Shown here: piece after piece, positions 43,931 through 55,371 of the stretch | Position numbering within the stretch: the stretch's first letter is position 1 | Layout: each line of letters opens with the position of its first letter | Assembly (NCBI GenBank): GCA_033807775.1 | Contig: CM066326.1 | Span: 90,000,873 to 90,064,872 of the forward strand | Reading direction: 5' to 3' | Origin: Saussurea involucrata | Taxonomy: Eukaryota; Streptophyta; Magnoliopsida; Asterales; Asteraceae | DNA: 64,000 nt | Notes under the pieces: generated by a model | The model's database searches: none | What the model saw: the letters and a program-made list of their open reading frames with translations, nothing else | What the model was told of the DNA's origin: nothing | Position numbers and translations under genes: made by a program

Positions 43931-44870
43931 TTACCACTTTAGGAATATATAAAACGAACCTACAGAAACTTCATCATTCAACATCTCTACGACGTTACTG
44001 CATAATGGTCGGTTACAATCATCCACAAACTGAAAATAAACATCTTCAATCCCACATGATTGCAAATCTGTACTTGTCTGGGTAAAAACATCATGAACAA
44101 GATGAATTCTATCATTCATCAAAGTTTGATTTTGAATTTATTCTGCAAAATCATTGTGATCGACATTTGAAGAAGGAAAAGTAGATGCAACACGTTCATC
44201 TTCAATGTAATCCATAATCGATTGCAGCAAAAAAAACGTGAAAAGGTTGTATGATTCACACAAGAATGTTGGGTTTTAGAAGATGAAATCTTGAAAAGAA
44301 TGTATCATACGTACAAGAATACTGATTTTTAGAATATGAATATTATCATTAATAACTATCATAATTATCTAGTACATGAAATTAGAAAGTAAATAACATT
44401 AAATAATTAAAATTCCTAAAATCCTAAAATAACCCTACCAAAATCGCCCTACAACCCTTCAAACCAGTAATTTATCTTAATTTCTTTTGGTCCAAAAAAA
44501 GTTAACACGGTTAACACTAAATGGATGGTTAACAAAAGAAAATAACTCTATATATATCTAATTGTAATTTTTTTCAAAATATATTTTGATTAGTTATTTT
44601 GAAAATAAGTTGCATGACACTTGTACAAAAATAATATTTAGGTGTTATAATTAAAAGTTAATAAAATTAAATTAATCAAACTATCGTTGTTAAAATACAA
44701 ATATTTAATTAAGAATATTATTTTTTAATTTAATATTGAATTATATATAATAAAAAAATAAATAAATGATTTATTAGTTAATAAGTTAATGTATTTAAAT
44801 AATATCATTATATAAATGAATTAATCAAATTAGTTTATATACTTAAGTAGTACCACAATGCTCGGTTGGT
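43931..44870. other. AT-rich spacer without recognised genes
   Basis: No coding frame of note. Minus-strand codons around 43931-44220 are open in places but unrecognised. Confidence 0.4.
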
Positions 44871-46121
44871 ATTAGGCCATCCGTAGCGTAAGCCTTCAAG
44901 CCCTCAATGTCACATCAGTGCTACATCAGCTTTTCTCCTAACCCTCTCCTCAAGTCCTCAGGCCCTAAAGACCCGTAGTGCTACTCTCAAGCCCTCTTGC
45001 CACCTCATTTTTTTTAATTCTTTTATTTATACATTTAATTATTTAACAACATAAAAATATTTATATATTTTTTAATAAATAAAAATAAGATAAATAATAA
45101 AAATAAAAATTCATATCATTATTTAAAAATAAAAATTACAAAATACAAAACACTACCAATTATGAAATTTTTTAATTTGCTCTTTTCTCGCTAAAGTAAC
45201 CCTCAAAACGTCTCCCGTAAGGTGATCATGCGGGGTTATGAAAAACTCGAAGTCTTTTTCAAATCGTTTTTCTCGTTCGATTTCTCGTTCGTGTTCCAAC
45301 CTATCTCGTTCGAGTTCGAGTTTTTTCATTTTGTACTCCGTTGTATCATCAATCTTCTCGTTGAACGTCGTGAACAACTGAGTAACACTTTCGTTCGTAT
45401 TCGACCCACTCGTATTACTCATTGATGTTTTTTTTGCCTTGTTTCTCCCGATGGGTCGTTGAAGTTGCTCGATGAAGTTGTCGTCATCGTCATCATCAGA
45501 AGGTTTGGAACGTTTTGAACCCCGCGATGAAGTTGTCGTCATCGTTGGAACGGCTCCCCATTTTGGACATTTTTTGAGGACTTCCCAAGCTTGTTCTTGA
45601 GTGAAAGCAAACCCTTGTTGTGCTTGGTACCGTTCGTGTGCCGTTCGTGAAATGTCGGCCTCACTCATTCCGCTTGATCTATTAGTGACCAAGTTGTTGT
45701 AGATTCCGCCAAAAACATTTATTTTTTTATTGAGGTCGTTGAACTTGGTGTTGAGTTGATGAGTTGTTCTATAATTGGCGCGACCCATCAAACTAAAGAA
45801 CACTTTCCCGATTCGGGTCCAAAAACCTTCTACATTTATGTAAATTCAAGTATAAGAATATTAACAAGAATAATAATAATATTAATAATAATAATAATAA
45901 TAACAATAATAATAATAATAACAATAAAAATATTACCACCGGTTTGTGCGTTACCGATAACGGGGTCCTCCGAAACGTCAACCCACGCCGACACTAACGC
46001 GAGTTCCTCCTCTTTACTCCACATCTGTTTGGGGGCTCTATTTTCATATTGTTTGTTTTTTCCTTTTCTCGTTGGTCTCGGGTTTGATGGTTGTGTGTAG
46101 ATGGATTGTGGTGTGTGCGGG

Positions 46122-48123
46122 TGTAAAGCCCGTGTCCCGGTGCAGATGTTTTATTTTAATTAGTTTTTGTTTTAATTTTTTTTTCCTTTCTCTTAGCGAA
46201 ACTTTTTAACGGGGTTAGGCTCGGTTGGCCAAAAATGTTAATTATGGAATATCTTTTTTCAAATTGTAAGAAGTGGGAAAGTGAGGGACTAAAGGTGTTC
46301 TTGTGGCAAACCTTGCATGGGGTTCGGCCCATGTGGAACCGACCCCTTTCTCCTCTGGTTTTCTTCTCACACAAACAACAAACCTCAAAAACCCTATCAC
46401 CTCTCCCTCTCGTTCTTAATCACGGCAAGAAACGCATGCAACCAAAAACCCTACACCTTCTCGTTTTGCTGCTGTTACCTCCGCCGAACCTTTTCCCCCG
46501 CCTTGCTGCTGCAGTGCAACCACCAGAACCACCGCCGAGCCGCCGGTGAGAGAGAGAGCAGCGGCGAGAGAGAGAGCAGCGGCGAGAGAGAGGGCAGCCG
46601 GAGAGAGAGAGAGCAACGGGAGAGAGAGAGAGCAGCGGGAGAGAGAGAGAGCAACGGGAGAGAGAGAGAGAGTAGCGAGAAGGAGGAGGAGCAGCGGTGA
46701 TCGGACCTCTGTAAGTCTCTCTTTCCTTTGTCTCTTCGTTTTGCTATTTTTTGTCACCGAAAAACCACCACCATCGCCGACGCCGCCGGCGACCACCACT
46801 GCCGGAGATGGCAGTGGGTGGTGCGCGGTTGAGTCCACCCCATAGTAACCGTAACCCGAATCGGATAAGCCGTTTTTATAAATCGTCATTTTATGTGATT
46901 TGGCTAAATCTGTCCAGTTCGTATTTCGCCCGTAACTTTTCCGTTGTAACTCGGTTTGAGGCGAAATTGGTGCCCACGGTTCACATTCTGTGTCGGGCAC
47001 ACTTTTCTTGTTTTAGCGGAAGTCTGGTTCGGCCTCTAGCTAGGCGTAAAATGGCTGTTTTCACAGCAGGTCTGAACATGACAGTTTCGCGTCCCTTTTT
47101 TAGAAAATCCGTATTAAATTGTAGGAAAATCGTTAGAACGCGTACGATATGTCCCTAGAACCCTAAGACATGGAACTAACTGATTATGGAATAATAATGC
47201 TGGGTTGATGAGTTTAGGAGGGGCTAAACAGGTCCCGAACAGACCCGTAAATCTTAGAGTAAAAGCTGGATTTTTCGTGTGTAAGCTTATAGTGTGACTT
47301 TGGGCTAGGACTTCGTTGTGACGTTTGATATCACTTATTTAGGTGGAAAAAGGTGAGTTGGTGTTGGCCGGAGCGTTTTGCTGTTGAGGACATCTACTTT
47401 GCGTTTGAGGTGAGTTCTCTCACTGTGTAGATAGGAATTGTATGCATGTTATGGTAGTTTGTATGTACTACTGTACTTGTGGTGTGAACTAGTTGTTTGT
47501 GGTGCGTAATATTTGCTTGGGTTAAATGCTTAGTATAAATGTGTGTTACATTACATCTCGGTGGGACCGAGGAAGTGGATAGAAATGTTGTGGGAACTCG
47601 GTGGGACCGAGGACTCGGTGGGACCGAGGAAGTGGATAGAAATGTTGTGGGAAGTGGATAGAAATGTTGTGGGAACTCGGTGGGACCGAGGAAGTGGATG
47701 GAAATGTTGTGTGAACTCGGTGGGACCGAGGAGTTGGGTATATATAATTACTTGTATGGGTTTACTTGCATTATGTAACTGTGGTGTTGTTGCTCATGTG
47801 CGGATAGGAGTGATGTGTATATAATTGCTATCTGCGCATGTGATGGAATTCACTAAGCTTTGTGCTTACCCTTTTCCTATAAATGTGGTTTCAGGTGCTA
47901 GTGGCTCCAAGGCGTGACGGGTACACACTGACGCGCGTGAAGAGTATTACAATTATGAGATTAGGATTATTATTTAAACGATTTATTTCCGCTGTTTTTT
48001 ATTAACGAGAATACTTATTAATAAGTTTGCAAACGAAACGGTTTTGGATATTTAACGAGGTTTCATTTATTAAAATGCTCATTTTTAAAAGTTAAAATTT
48101 ATTGTAATTTTTGGGACGTTACA
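46122..48123 (+). repeat. 5' LTR (2.0 kb)
   Basis: It contains purine-rich (GA)-type arrays at 46548-46700 and a tandem array of 'ctcggtgggaccgagg' units at 47558-47745. Open frames here (for example 46235-46549, 46416-47000) follow simple repeats and recur in the 3' LTR; they are not genes. Confidence 0.92.
47558..47745. repeat. Tandem array in the LTR
   Basis: Units of about 40 bp: 'ctcggtgggaccgagg' plus 'aagtggatagaaatgttgtg', in around five variants with one partial duplication. The 3' LTR has about four (53099-53240). CTCGGTgggACCGAG is itself an inverted repeat. Confidence 0.88.
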
Positions 48124-48126
48124 AGT

Positions 48127-48138
48127 TGGTATCAGAGC
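48127..48138 (+). other. Primer-binding site (initiator tRNA-Met)
   Basis: TGGTATCAGAGC follows the 5' LTR by three bases and is the standard plant complement to the 3' end of tRNA-Met. Confidence 0.9.
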
Positions 48139-48917
48139 ACAGCTTGAGTGAATCAAACGCATCTCGGTGTGTTTGATCTCAAGTTGCGGCTATGAAATTC
48201 TTCTCTTAACATTTTTGGAAGATAAAAGATAGGAAAACCCGTTTGGGAAACGGTGATCGAGGGCGCAGTGTGTACAGTCAGCCGGAGCCAAAGGGAAAGG
48301 TACAGTACTTAGTGTATTTATCGCTTTCTAGATCATAGGGTATGCATGCTAGATTGCCTATGTGGTTTACACTGTACTGTATGATGATTGCTTGCTAATA
48401 GGAGTTTATGCTAGCCTTGATAGGTTGTTAAATGAATGCACTATAGGTTGTATGCGGTAGGAACCGAATAGCCTTAGAATGTCGGATTTAGTTCTATTGC
48501 GCAGCTCTTGTTTGAGTCCAACCATTGTAGGATAGAATCTTATATTCGAATGTCTATCTGGTTTTACACTGTGTGCGACTGTGCATTCGCGAGGCGACTC
48601 ATCATGACTAGTGGGGATTTCGTCATAGCAAGGGTAGTGGAGTTGGGTGGAATTCCTAGGGAGCTAGGAAGAGTGTGTCCATATGCCGGTGCGGGCATAT
48701 GTGTATAGTTTTTCGGCAATGAACTACTTGGGCACTTCGGGACGGGACTCGAAACGAGTGAGGATAGGTGTGGAAGGTAGTAGTAGAGCTCCTACTATCT
48801 GAAGCACAGGATCCGTGCTCGAGTCGGGGAAAGTCACGAGGAATCCAAGGAGTTGAGCGTGAGCGTTGTTAGTGTGAGTTATTATGTGCTAATAACTCGT
48901 TGTAATATCTACCTAGG

Positions 48918-49567
48918 ATGACCATTACAAGGAGAAACAACGATGTTGAACCGAATGCTAGTATTGAACTCACTATTGAGCAGATACGTGAGTTGATCGC
49001 AGCTGAAGTAAAGCATGCTATTATGAGGCAATCCCCGAGATTATTATCGCCGTTCGTGATAAGGTAGTAAGGATGCTGGAGGCTGCTCGGGGACAGGGAC
49101 TCGAGTTAGAGGAACAGGCTAAGAAGAGGAAAACGGCGCAGGTTGTTGCATCAGAATCCGCGGTCCTAAAGAAAACGAGGTTTTCGGACTCACTCTTGAA
49201 TCGAAGGAGCGGTGGGTTTAAAACCAAGGATAGTAGCGGAAGGAGAAACGACAATTGTTTCAAGTGTGGCCAGGTAGGACACTACGGTCGGGATTGCAGG
49301 GTACCACTGGTGGTCTGTTTTAACTGCAAACAGACGGGCCACGTGAAGACCAGCTGCCCGAATCCGAGGGTTACTGTTGGGAGTGGGGCACAAGAAGCTC
49401 CTGCGGTTGCTCCCTTGCGTATTACTGATGGTCGTGTGGGTCAGGCTGGACCTGAGGCGGCCCGAGGTAGAATTCATCAACTGACGGTGGAGGAGGCACA
49501 GGCTACGCCTAAAGTGGTGACATGTATATTTCATCACTTGTTTTCTTTTATTGATTATTGTATGTAG
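48918..49567 (+). pseudogene. gag remnant with two CCHC zinc knuckles
   Basis: It starts MTITRRNNDVEPNAS and soon shifts frame (stop near 49064). The second frame reads LEAARGQGLELEEQAKK with a basic region, then two knuckles, CFKCGQVGHYGRDC and CFNCKQTGHVKTSC. The capsid domain normally found between is missing. In the family this nucleocapsid part binds the element RNA. Confidence 0.8.
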
Positions 49568-49615
49568 TTGCTTTTTGCTTAAGCTGTGTGATTAAGTACG
49601 TTCGTAGTTAACTCG

Positions 49616-49807
49616 GTGCCTGCTGTAGTGATGTTTGATAGCGGAGCTACCCATTATTTCGTGCCTCACACTTGTAGTGAGCGTTTGGGCCGTAGTATAG
49701 GACAACTAGGTTGTCCACTTGTGGTTGAGGTTGCTGATGTAATATTTGTTTTAAGTAGACCATTTCGGGTCAAGACTGATGATTGTGCTAGAATCATAGG
49801 CTTCTGA
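49616..49807 (+). pseudogene. Retroelement protease remnant
   Basis: VMFDSGATHYFV holds the Asp-Ser-Gly active-site motif of the retropepsin-like protease that follows gag in Ty3/gypsy elements. The frame ends at 49807, before reverse transcriptase, of which I see no motif up to 51530. Confidence 0.7.
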
Positions 49808-51531
49808 GCCGACTTTGTTTTGAGGAAAGGCCGTAAGATGATTTGACGTGAATTCCAACTTGCCCTAAGAGGTTTAAATGTCCGGATGACGATAGTGGAC
49901 CGGAGGGATTTGGAGCAGTACGAGTCGAGACGTAGAATGCCGTCTAAGTCATGCACGAAGTTTGATTTTGAAAATAAAACTGCATTAACTAATTCTTGTG
50001 TTTCCAATCCTTATATGGATTGTGTTTTGGAATTTTGGGAAATGTTTAGCACACCGGTTGAATTGAGCAGTTACCTTGCATGCATGTCATGAGTCAATCC
50101 ATACCGGAACCGTGGTGGTTCGCTTTTAAAAGAAATTATTCATTACGCTTTGTGTTTTGTAAGTAAACTGATCGGCAATGGAATGATTTTCAACATGATT
50201 TTACTATGTGAGACGAGCGCGTCCATTTTTGCGTAACTACCGACCTGATAATAGTAGTTTTATTGCATACGATCTTTTTGAGATGAAAAATCTTGACGTT
50301 GAAAATATTTTGTAAATGATTTTGTAAACCATTTGGGAAATGCGCTTCTAAGTGTTACGTGTCATTTTGAGAATTTTTTTAAGGGTGTGAGTCATTTTGG
50401 AAAACTCTTTTGTTTAACCCGTGTTGAGTTTGGGACTAATGTTGATTTTAGAGTATTGCTTGCTTAAATTTTATTTAAACGTGTTTTGACCGACTTATGG
50501 GTCTAGCAAGCGTGGAGCATTTTGCTCGGTTTTGACTTTGAGATAGTCATGGGTCAATTGCACGTTGAGTATTTACATGTGTGGGTGAGTAAGTCATTCC
50601 GGGATAGGCATGTTGTTGGTAGACTGTTTTGCATTGGATCCTTGGTCACGTCAGTCAGTCGTTGGTAATGGTTGGTTGGGTATCTCGGGGTGGGACCCCG
50701 GTATTCATGTGTTATGACCTTGACTTTCCAGTAGGCACTGGGAGGATATAGTCTTGGGCACTTACCTGGGAGGTAGTTCCGATGTGCCGGGCCTTGAGAC
50801 GTACCTGGGAGGTAGACGTTAAGGTGTATCTTGATACGGTGTAACTAGGCTTCGTAGAGCGAGTGTGGAGGATAAGTAGACGGTGGAAGGTTGGGTATTC
50901 CACGCGTGTTGGTACTGTAGGCCGAATAGTATCGGTTAAGGGAATGATGCCCTTTGTAACTAAGAGAATAAATGCGCAGTAACCTTTTTGAGGTAAGTGG
51001 TATATTTAGGTGTCGACTTTTGGGCTTGAGGCCAAACACCTTTAGTGTAATCGGAGGATTGTAGCCGATTTTAAAATAATTATGGTGATGGTAGTAGTAA
51101 CCCTGAAATGCTCACTTGTGATGAATGGTTATGGTGGAATGACCTTCGTGAGTGATTATAAATTTACTGGTTTGACGATTCGTGTGAAAGAAATTTTGGG
51201 AGTCTATTAGAACTCGTGGAGGTTAATCGACAGTTAATGGTAAGAATGATCGGATTCGAGTATCCTGTGAGGTATATTGATGAGCAACTTTAGAATGGTT
51301 AGAGCTTGAAATTGAATCGGGATGTTTAGAACATCTAAGGTTAGGAGACAACCGAAATCGTTTGACTAGGAATGATTCCAGTTGTTGGAGTGTTCTTCCG
51401 ATCATAATTTCAGTGTTCTTGAAGGAGTTTTGTTGGTAAGAAAAGTATTCGAGAAATTTTAGTCGGTGTGAGAAATTTAGATTCCAGTTAGGGATGTCGC
51501 CAAGCGTATAGAGAAATTTAGATTCCAGTTG
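49808..51531. other. Degenerate internal region of the retrotransposon
   Basis: No pol motif (YXDD, DDE) is seen in any frame. The sequence is mid-GC and plain. Inverted-orientation frames at 50712-51552 are chance. Near 51460-51530 'gagaaatttagattccagtt' occurs twice in tandem. Confidence 0.55.
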
Positions 51532-51648
51532 GTGAAGGTCCAGTGGAAACACCGAAAGGGTTCCGAGTGGACTTGGGAACCCGAGATTGAGATGCGGGAG
51601 AACTATCCAGAGCTGTTTGCGGACGTAGACTTCGAGGACGAAGTCTAA
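51532..51648 (+). pseudogene. Integrase C-terminal chromodomain-like tail
   Basis: VKVQWKHRKGSEWTWEPEIE then MRENYPELF is the closing part of the chromodomain-like module of Tekay/Del-type chromoviruses, which guides integration. It ends at TAA 51646-51648, just before the polypurine tract. Confidence 0.75.
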
Positions 51649-51651
51649 TTC

Positions 51652-51664
51652 AAGCGGGGGAGAG
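51652..51664 (+). other. Polypurine tract
   Basis: AAGCGGGGGAGAG lies two bases before the 3' LTR and primes plus-strand DNA synthesis. Confidence 0.85.
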
Positions 51665-51665
51665 T

Positions 51666-53626
51666 TGTAAAGCGTGTCCCGGTGCGGATGTTTTATTTTA
51701 ATTAGTTTTTGTTTTAATTTTTTTTCTTTCTCTTAGCGAAACGTTTTAGCGGGGTTAGGCTCGGTTGGCCAAAAATGTTAATTATGGAATATCCTTTTTC
51801 AAATTGTAAGAAGTGGGAAAGTGAGGGACTAAAGGTGTTCTTGTGGCAAACCTTGCATGGGGTTCGGCCCATGTGGAACCGACCCCTTTCTCCTCTCGTT
51901 TTCTTCTCACACAAACAACAAACCTCAAAAACCCTATCACCTCTCCCTCTCGTTCTTAATCACGGCAAGAAACGCATGCAACCAAAAACCCTACACCTTC
52001 TCGTTTTGTTGCTGTTACCTCCGCCGAACCTTTCCCCCCCCCCCCCCCCTTGCTGCCGCAGTGCAACCACCAGAACCACCGCCGAGCCGCCGGCGAGAGA
52101 GAGAGCAGCGGCGAGAGAGAAGGCAGCCGGAGAGAGAGAGCAGCGGGAGAGAGAGAGAGAGAGCAGCGGGAGAGAGAGAGTAGCGAGAAGGAGGAGGAGC
52201 AGCGGTGATCGGACCTCCGAGGGGCTGCTGCTGCGGCGTCGTCGTCGTCGTGAGGTAAGTCTCTCTTTCCTTTGTCTCTTCGTTTTGCTATTTTTTGTCA
52301 CCGAAAAACCACCACCATCGCCGCCAACGCCGGCGACCACCGCTGCCGGAGATGGCAGTGGGTGGTGCGCGGTTGAGTCCAGCCCATAGTAACCGTAACC
52401 CGAATCGGATAAGCCGTTTTTATAAATCGTCATTTTATGTGATTTGGCTAAATCTGTCCAGTTCGTATTTCGCCCGTAACTTTTCCGTTGTAACTCGGTT
52501 GGAGGCGAAACTGGTGCCCACGGTTCACATTCTGTGTCGGGCACACTTTTCGTGTTTTAGCGGAAGTCTGGTTCGGCCTCTAGCTAGGCGTAAAATGGCT
52601 GTTTTCACAGCAGGTCTGAACATGACAGTTTCGCGTCCCGTTTTTAGAAAATTCGTATTAAATTGTAGGAAAATCGTTAGAACGCGTACGATATGTCCCT
52701 GGAACCCTAAGACATGGAACTAACTGATTATGGAATAATAATGCTGGGTTGATGAGTTTAGGAGGGGCTAAACAGGTCCCGAACAGACCCGTAAATCTTA
52801 GAGTAAAAGCTGGATTTTTCGTGTGTAAGCTTATAGTGTGACTTTGGGCTAGGACTTCGTTGTGACGTTTGATATCACTTATTTAGGTGGAAAAAGGTGA
52901 GTTGGTGTTGGCCGGAGCGTTTTGCTGTTGAGGACATCTACTTTGCGTTTGAGGTGAGTTCTCTCACTGTGTAGATAGGAATTGTGTGCATGTTATGGTA
53001 GTTTGTATGTACTACTGTACTTGTGGTGTGAACTAGTTGTTTGTGGTGCGTAATATTTGCTTGGGTTAAATGCTTAGTATAAATGTGTGTTACATTACAT
53101 CTCGGTGGGACCGAGGAAGTGAATAGAAATGTTGTGGGAACTCGGTGGGACCGAGGAAGTGGATAGAAATGTTGTGGGAACTCGGTGGGACCGAGGAAGT
53201 GGATGGAAATGTTGTGTGAACTCGGTGGGACCGAGGAGTTGGGTATATAATTACTTGTATGGGTTTACTTGCATTATGTAACTGTGGTGTTGTTGCTCAT
53301 GTGCGGATAGGAGTGATGTGTATATAATTGCTATCTGCGCATGTGATGGAATTCACTAAGCTTTGTGCTTACCCTTTTCCTATAAATGTGGTTTCAGGTG
53401 CTAGTGGCTCCAAGGCGTGACGGGTACACACTGGCGCGCGTGAATAGTATTACAATTATGAGATTAGGATTATTATTTAAACAATTTATTTCCGCTGTTT
53501 TTTATTAACGAGAATACTTATTATTAAGTTTGCAAACGAAACGGTTTTGGATATTTAATGAGGTTTCATTTATTAAAATGCTCATTTTTAAAAGTTAAAA
53601 TTTATTGTAATTTTTGGGACGTTACA
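51666..53626 (+). repeat. 3' LTR (1.96 kb)
   Basis: Near-identical to 46122-48123. Main differences: a poly-C run at 52035-52050, GA-array length, an extra 'gaggggctgctgctgcggcg' segment at about 52218, and one fewer unit in the 'ctcggtgggaccgag' array. Confidence 0.92.
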
Positions 53627-54316
53627 GCGGGCTAGTATGTTGGGTTTCCGGAACAATGTCGTCGGCGAGATTGATTGCGGGTGAAGGAATATTGTAGTTG
53701 GCCGGAGTAAAACCTTGTTCAATCAAACCGGGACGTGTAAATTGGTAAGGAAATTGTTGGTGAAATTGTTGGGGAAATTGTTGCGGAAATTGTGGCGGAA
53801 ATTGTTGCGAAAATTGTGGCGGATATTGTTGCGAAAATTGCGGATGATAACCTTGTTGTGTAAACGCTTGGAAACCAAGCTCCGGGTCTTCTTGCGGTTG
53901 TGGTGTATCCGGTCGGTTGCGACGGGATGTAGGTGTTTTGTTTGGATTCATGATGAAATTTGAGAGAGTTTGAGAGAATTTGAGAGATTTTGGTGTGAAA
54001 AAATAAGAGGTTTGGGTTAATATATATAGTGGGATTAAATTGGATTTTTTTTATATAAAAGTAGCCGTTGCAACGGCTTTATTTTTAATTTATTTATAAA
54101 AAAAATCGGGTTTCTCGGGTTTTCAAACCCGCAGCCCGAGCCCCAAGCCCGCATGGGGCGTACCACAGCCCGCCGGAGCCCGTCGGAGCCCGAGCCGAGC
54201 CCTGGGGTGATACGCATGGCCTTACAAATCCAATTGGGTATTATATTGAAATCATGCTTGGAGTGCAATTAACCCAATAATCTATTGAAAAGAGAAAGGA
54301 AAAAAGAAAACTTTAA

Positions 54317-55368
54317 GGGTGCGTTTGGTTCAACGGATTCTGATGGAATTGGAATGGTCAATTCCATTGACCAAATTCCATTCTGATGTTTGGTTCTTCA
54401 TGAAATGAAATTGAATTCCATGAATTCCCCCCAAATCAGGAATTCACCATTCCTTACCAAATGTGATGGAATTGAAATCCATTCCACCGATTATATTGAA
54501 AATGACAAAAATACCCTTAAACCAAAAACCCTTTTGCAACTCAGATGGAACTCCTTTGTCTGCAACTCCTTCATCGTCTGCAACTCTAGCCCTCACCGTC
54601 GATTCCTTCCCCCACGACCACCTCTCTCCCTCTCTGTCGACATTCACTACAACAGTCATCTCCCCCATCTCTCGATTTCACAGCAGTGCCATACTCCCTC
54701 TCGTTCACAATACCACAACCCTCCTCAATTCGGTTCTTAGTCGGTTCGTAATCGGTTGTTAGCGTCACCACAGGCCACAGACCCCTACTCACTCGATTTT
54801 AGATTATTGACCGCTCCACACCACAGACTCCTGCTCACTCGATTTCTCACCAAAATCAGCGTCACCACTCGATTTCTGATCTACCCCGAATTTCTGATCT
54901 ACCCTCACCAATTTATCCCTCGATTTTGGATGGAAAAGAAGAATGGAAAAGATGCTACGATGGGGAAGACAAAGGAATAGCAACTAGGTCAAAATAAAAT
55001 GGGGAGAGGGTGAGGATAAGTAAAGTGGGTAAACTTTTTTAATTAATAATTCAATTGCTAAATTTTAAAAGAAATCCATGGAAACAATGGTAAATTACAT
55101 TTTTTTCTCATTAAATGTTAATTTTATAATTATTTTTAGTTAAGATAAAATAAAATTAAAATTAAAGGAAAGGGTATTTTTGTCATTTTTCATAATTCCA
55201 TTCTGATTCCATGACAAACCAAACAGATAGATTTCAAGATTACATTCTATTTCCTGTAACCAAACAGTTGGTCAAACCTGATAACATTACATTCCAATTT
55301 CTTCCAAATTTCAATTCCTTTGACAGATTCCATTCCAACAGAAATCATTATGCGAACCAAACACACCC
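54317..55368. mobile_element. Non-autonomous element with TAA duplication and possible captured leader
   Basis: The ends are GGGTGCGTTTGGTTC and GAACCAAACACACCC with TAA (54314-54316 and 55369-55371). Subterminal parts are rich in 'attccattctgat' and resemble the MITE at 24605-24861. The middle (54540-54960) is a C-rich, leader-like segment with no recognised protein; its ORFs on both strands are equally long and not convincing. Confidence 0.78.
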
Positions 55369-55371
55369 TAA

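Larger units (their letters stand above)
46122..53626 (+). mobile_element. Ty3/gypsy-type LTR retrotransposon, non-autonomous
   Basis: It is 7,505 bp with 5-bp duplication gcggg (46117-46121 and 53627-53631). The LTRs are 46122-48123 and 51666-53626, beginning TGTAAAGC and ending GACGTTACA. They differ by few substitutions but by several repeat-unit and GA-tract changes, so the insertion is recent. The internal 3.5 kb keeps a gag zinc-knuckle part, a protease start and an integrase/chromodomain tail; reverse transcriptase, RNase H and the integrase core are absent. It therefore needs enzymes from a relative. Confidence 0.92.
45153..53951 (-). pseudogene. Harbinger Myb/SANT-like gene interrupted by an LTR retrotransposon
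   Basis: N-terminal part 53951-53632 (MNPNKTPTSRRNRPDTPQPQ, then Gln/Phe/Pro repeats and FTPANYNIPSPAINLADDI); the retrotransposon; then 46116-45940 (MWSKEEELALVSAWVDVSED). The intron is 45939-45830 (GT...AG) and exon 2 runs 45829-45153 (FWTRIGKVFFSLMGRANYRT to FEFFITPHDHLTGDVL). Exon 2 keeps the C-terminal helix that copy 1 has lost by frameshift. The break lies between the Gln-rich and SANT-like regions. Confidence 0.82.
44875..54221 (-). mobile_element. Second Myb-only Harbinger element, split by a retrotransposon
   Basis: The ends are GGCCATCCGTA and TACGCATGGCC with TTA duplication (44872-44874 and 54222-54224). Without the 7.5-kb insert (46122-53626 plus one gcggg copy) it is about 1.84 kb, the same design as 10473-12360. 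It lacks the two frameshifts seen there, so its Myb-like gene was probably intact until the retrotransposon landed. Confidence 0.88.

Noticed and set aside
46235..47158. Several long ORFs on both strands in the 5' LTR, repeated at 51775-52723
   Set aside because: They follow GA-rich and proline-coding simple repeats, occur in both LTRs, and have no domain. They are LTR sequence.
54390..54980. Overlapping 70-116-codon ORFs on both strands
   Set aside because: Equal lengths in several frames, low-complexity composition and position inside a non-autonomous element give no support for a gene.
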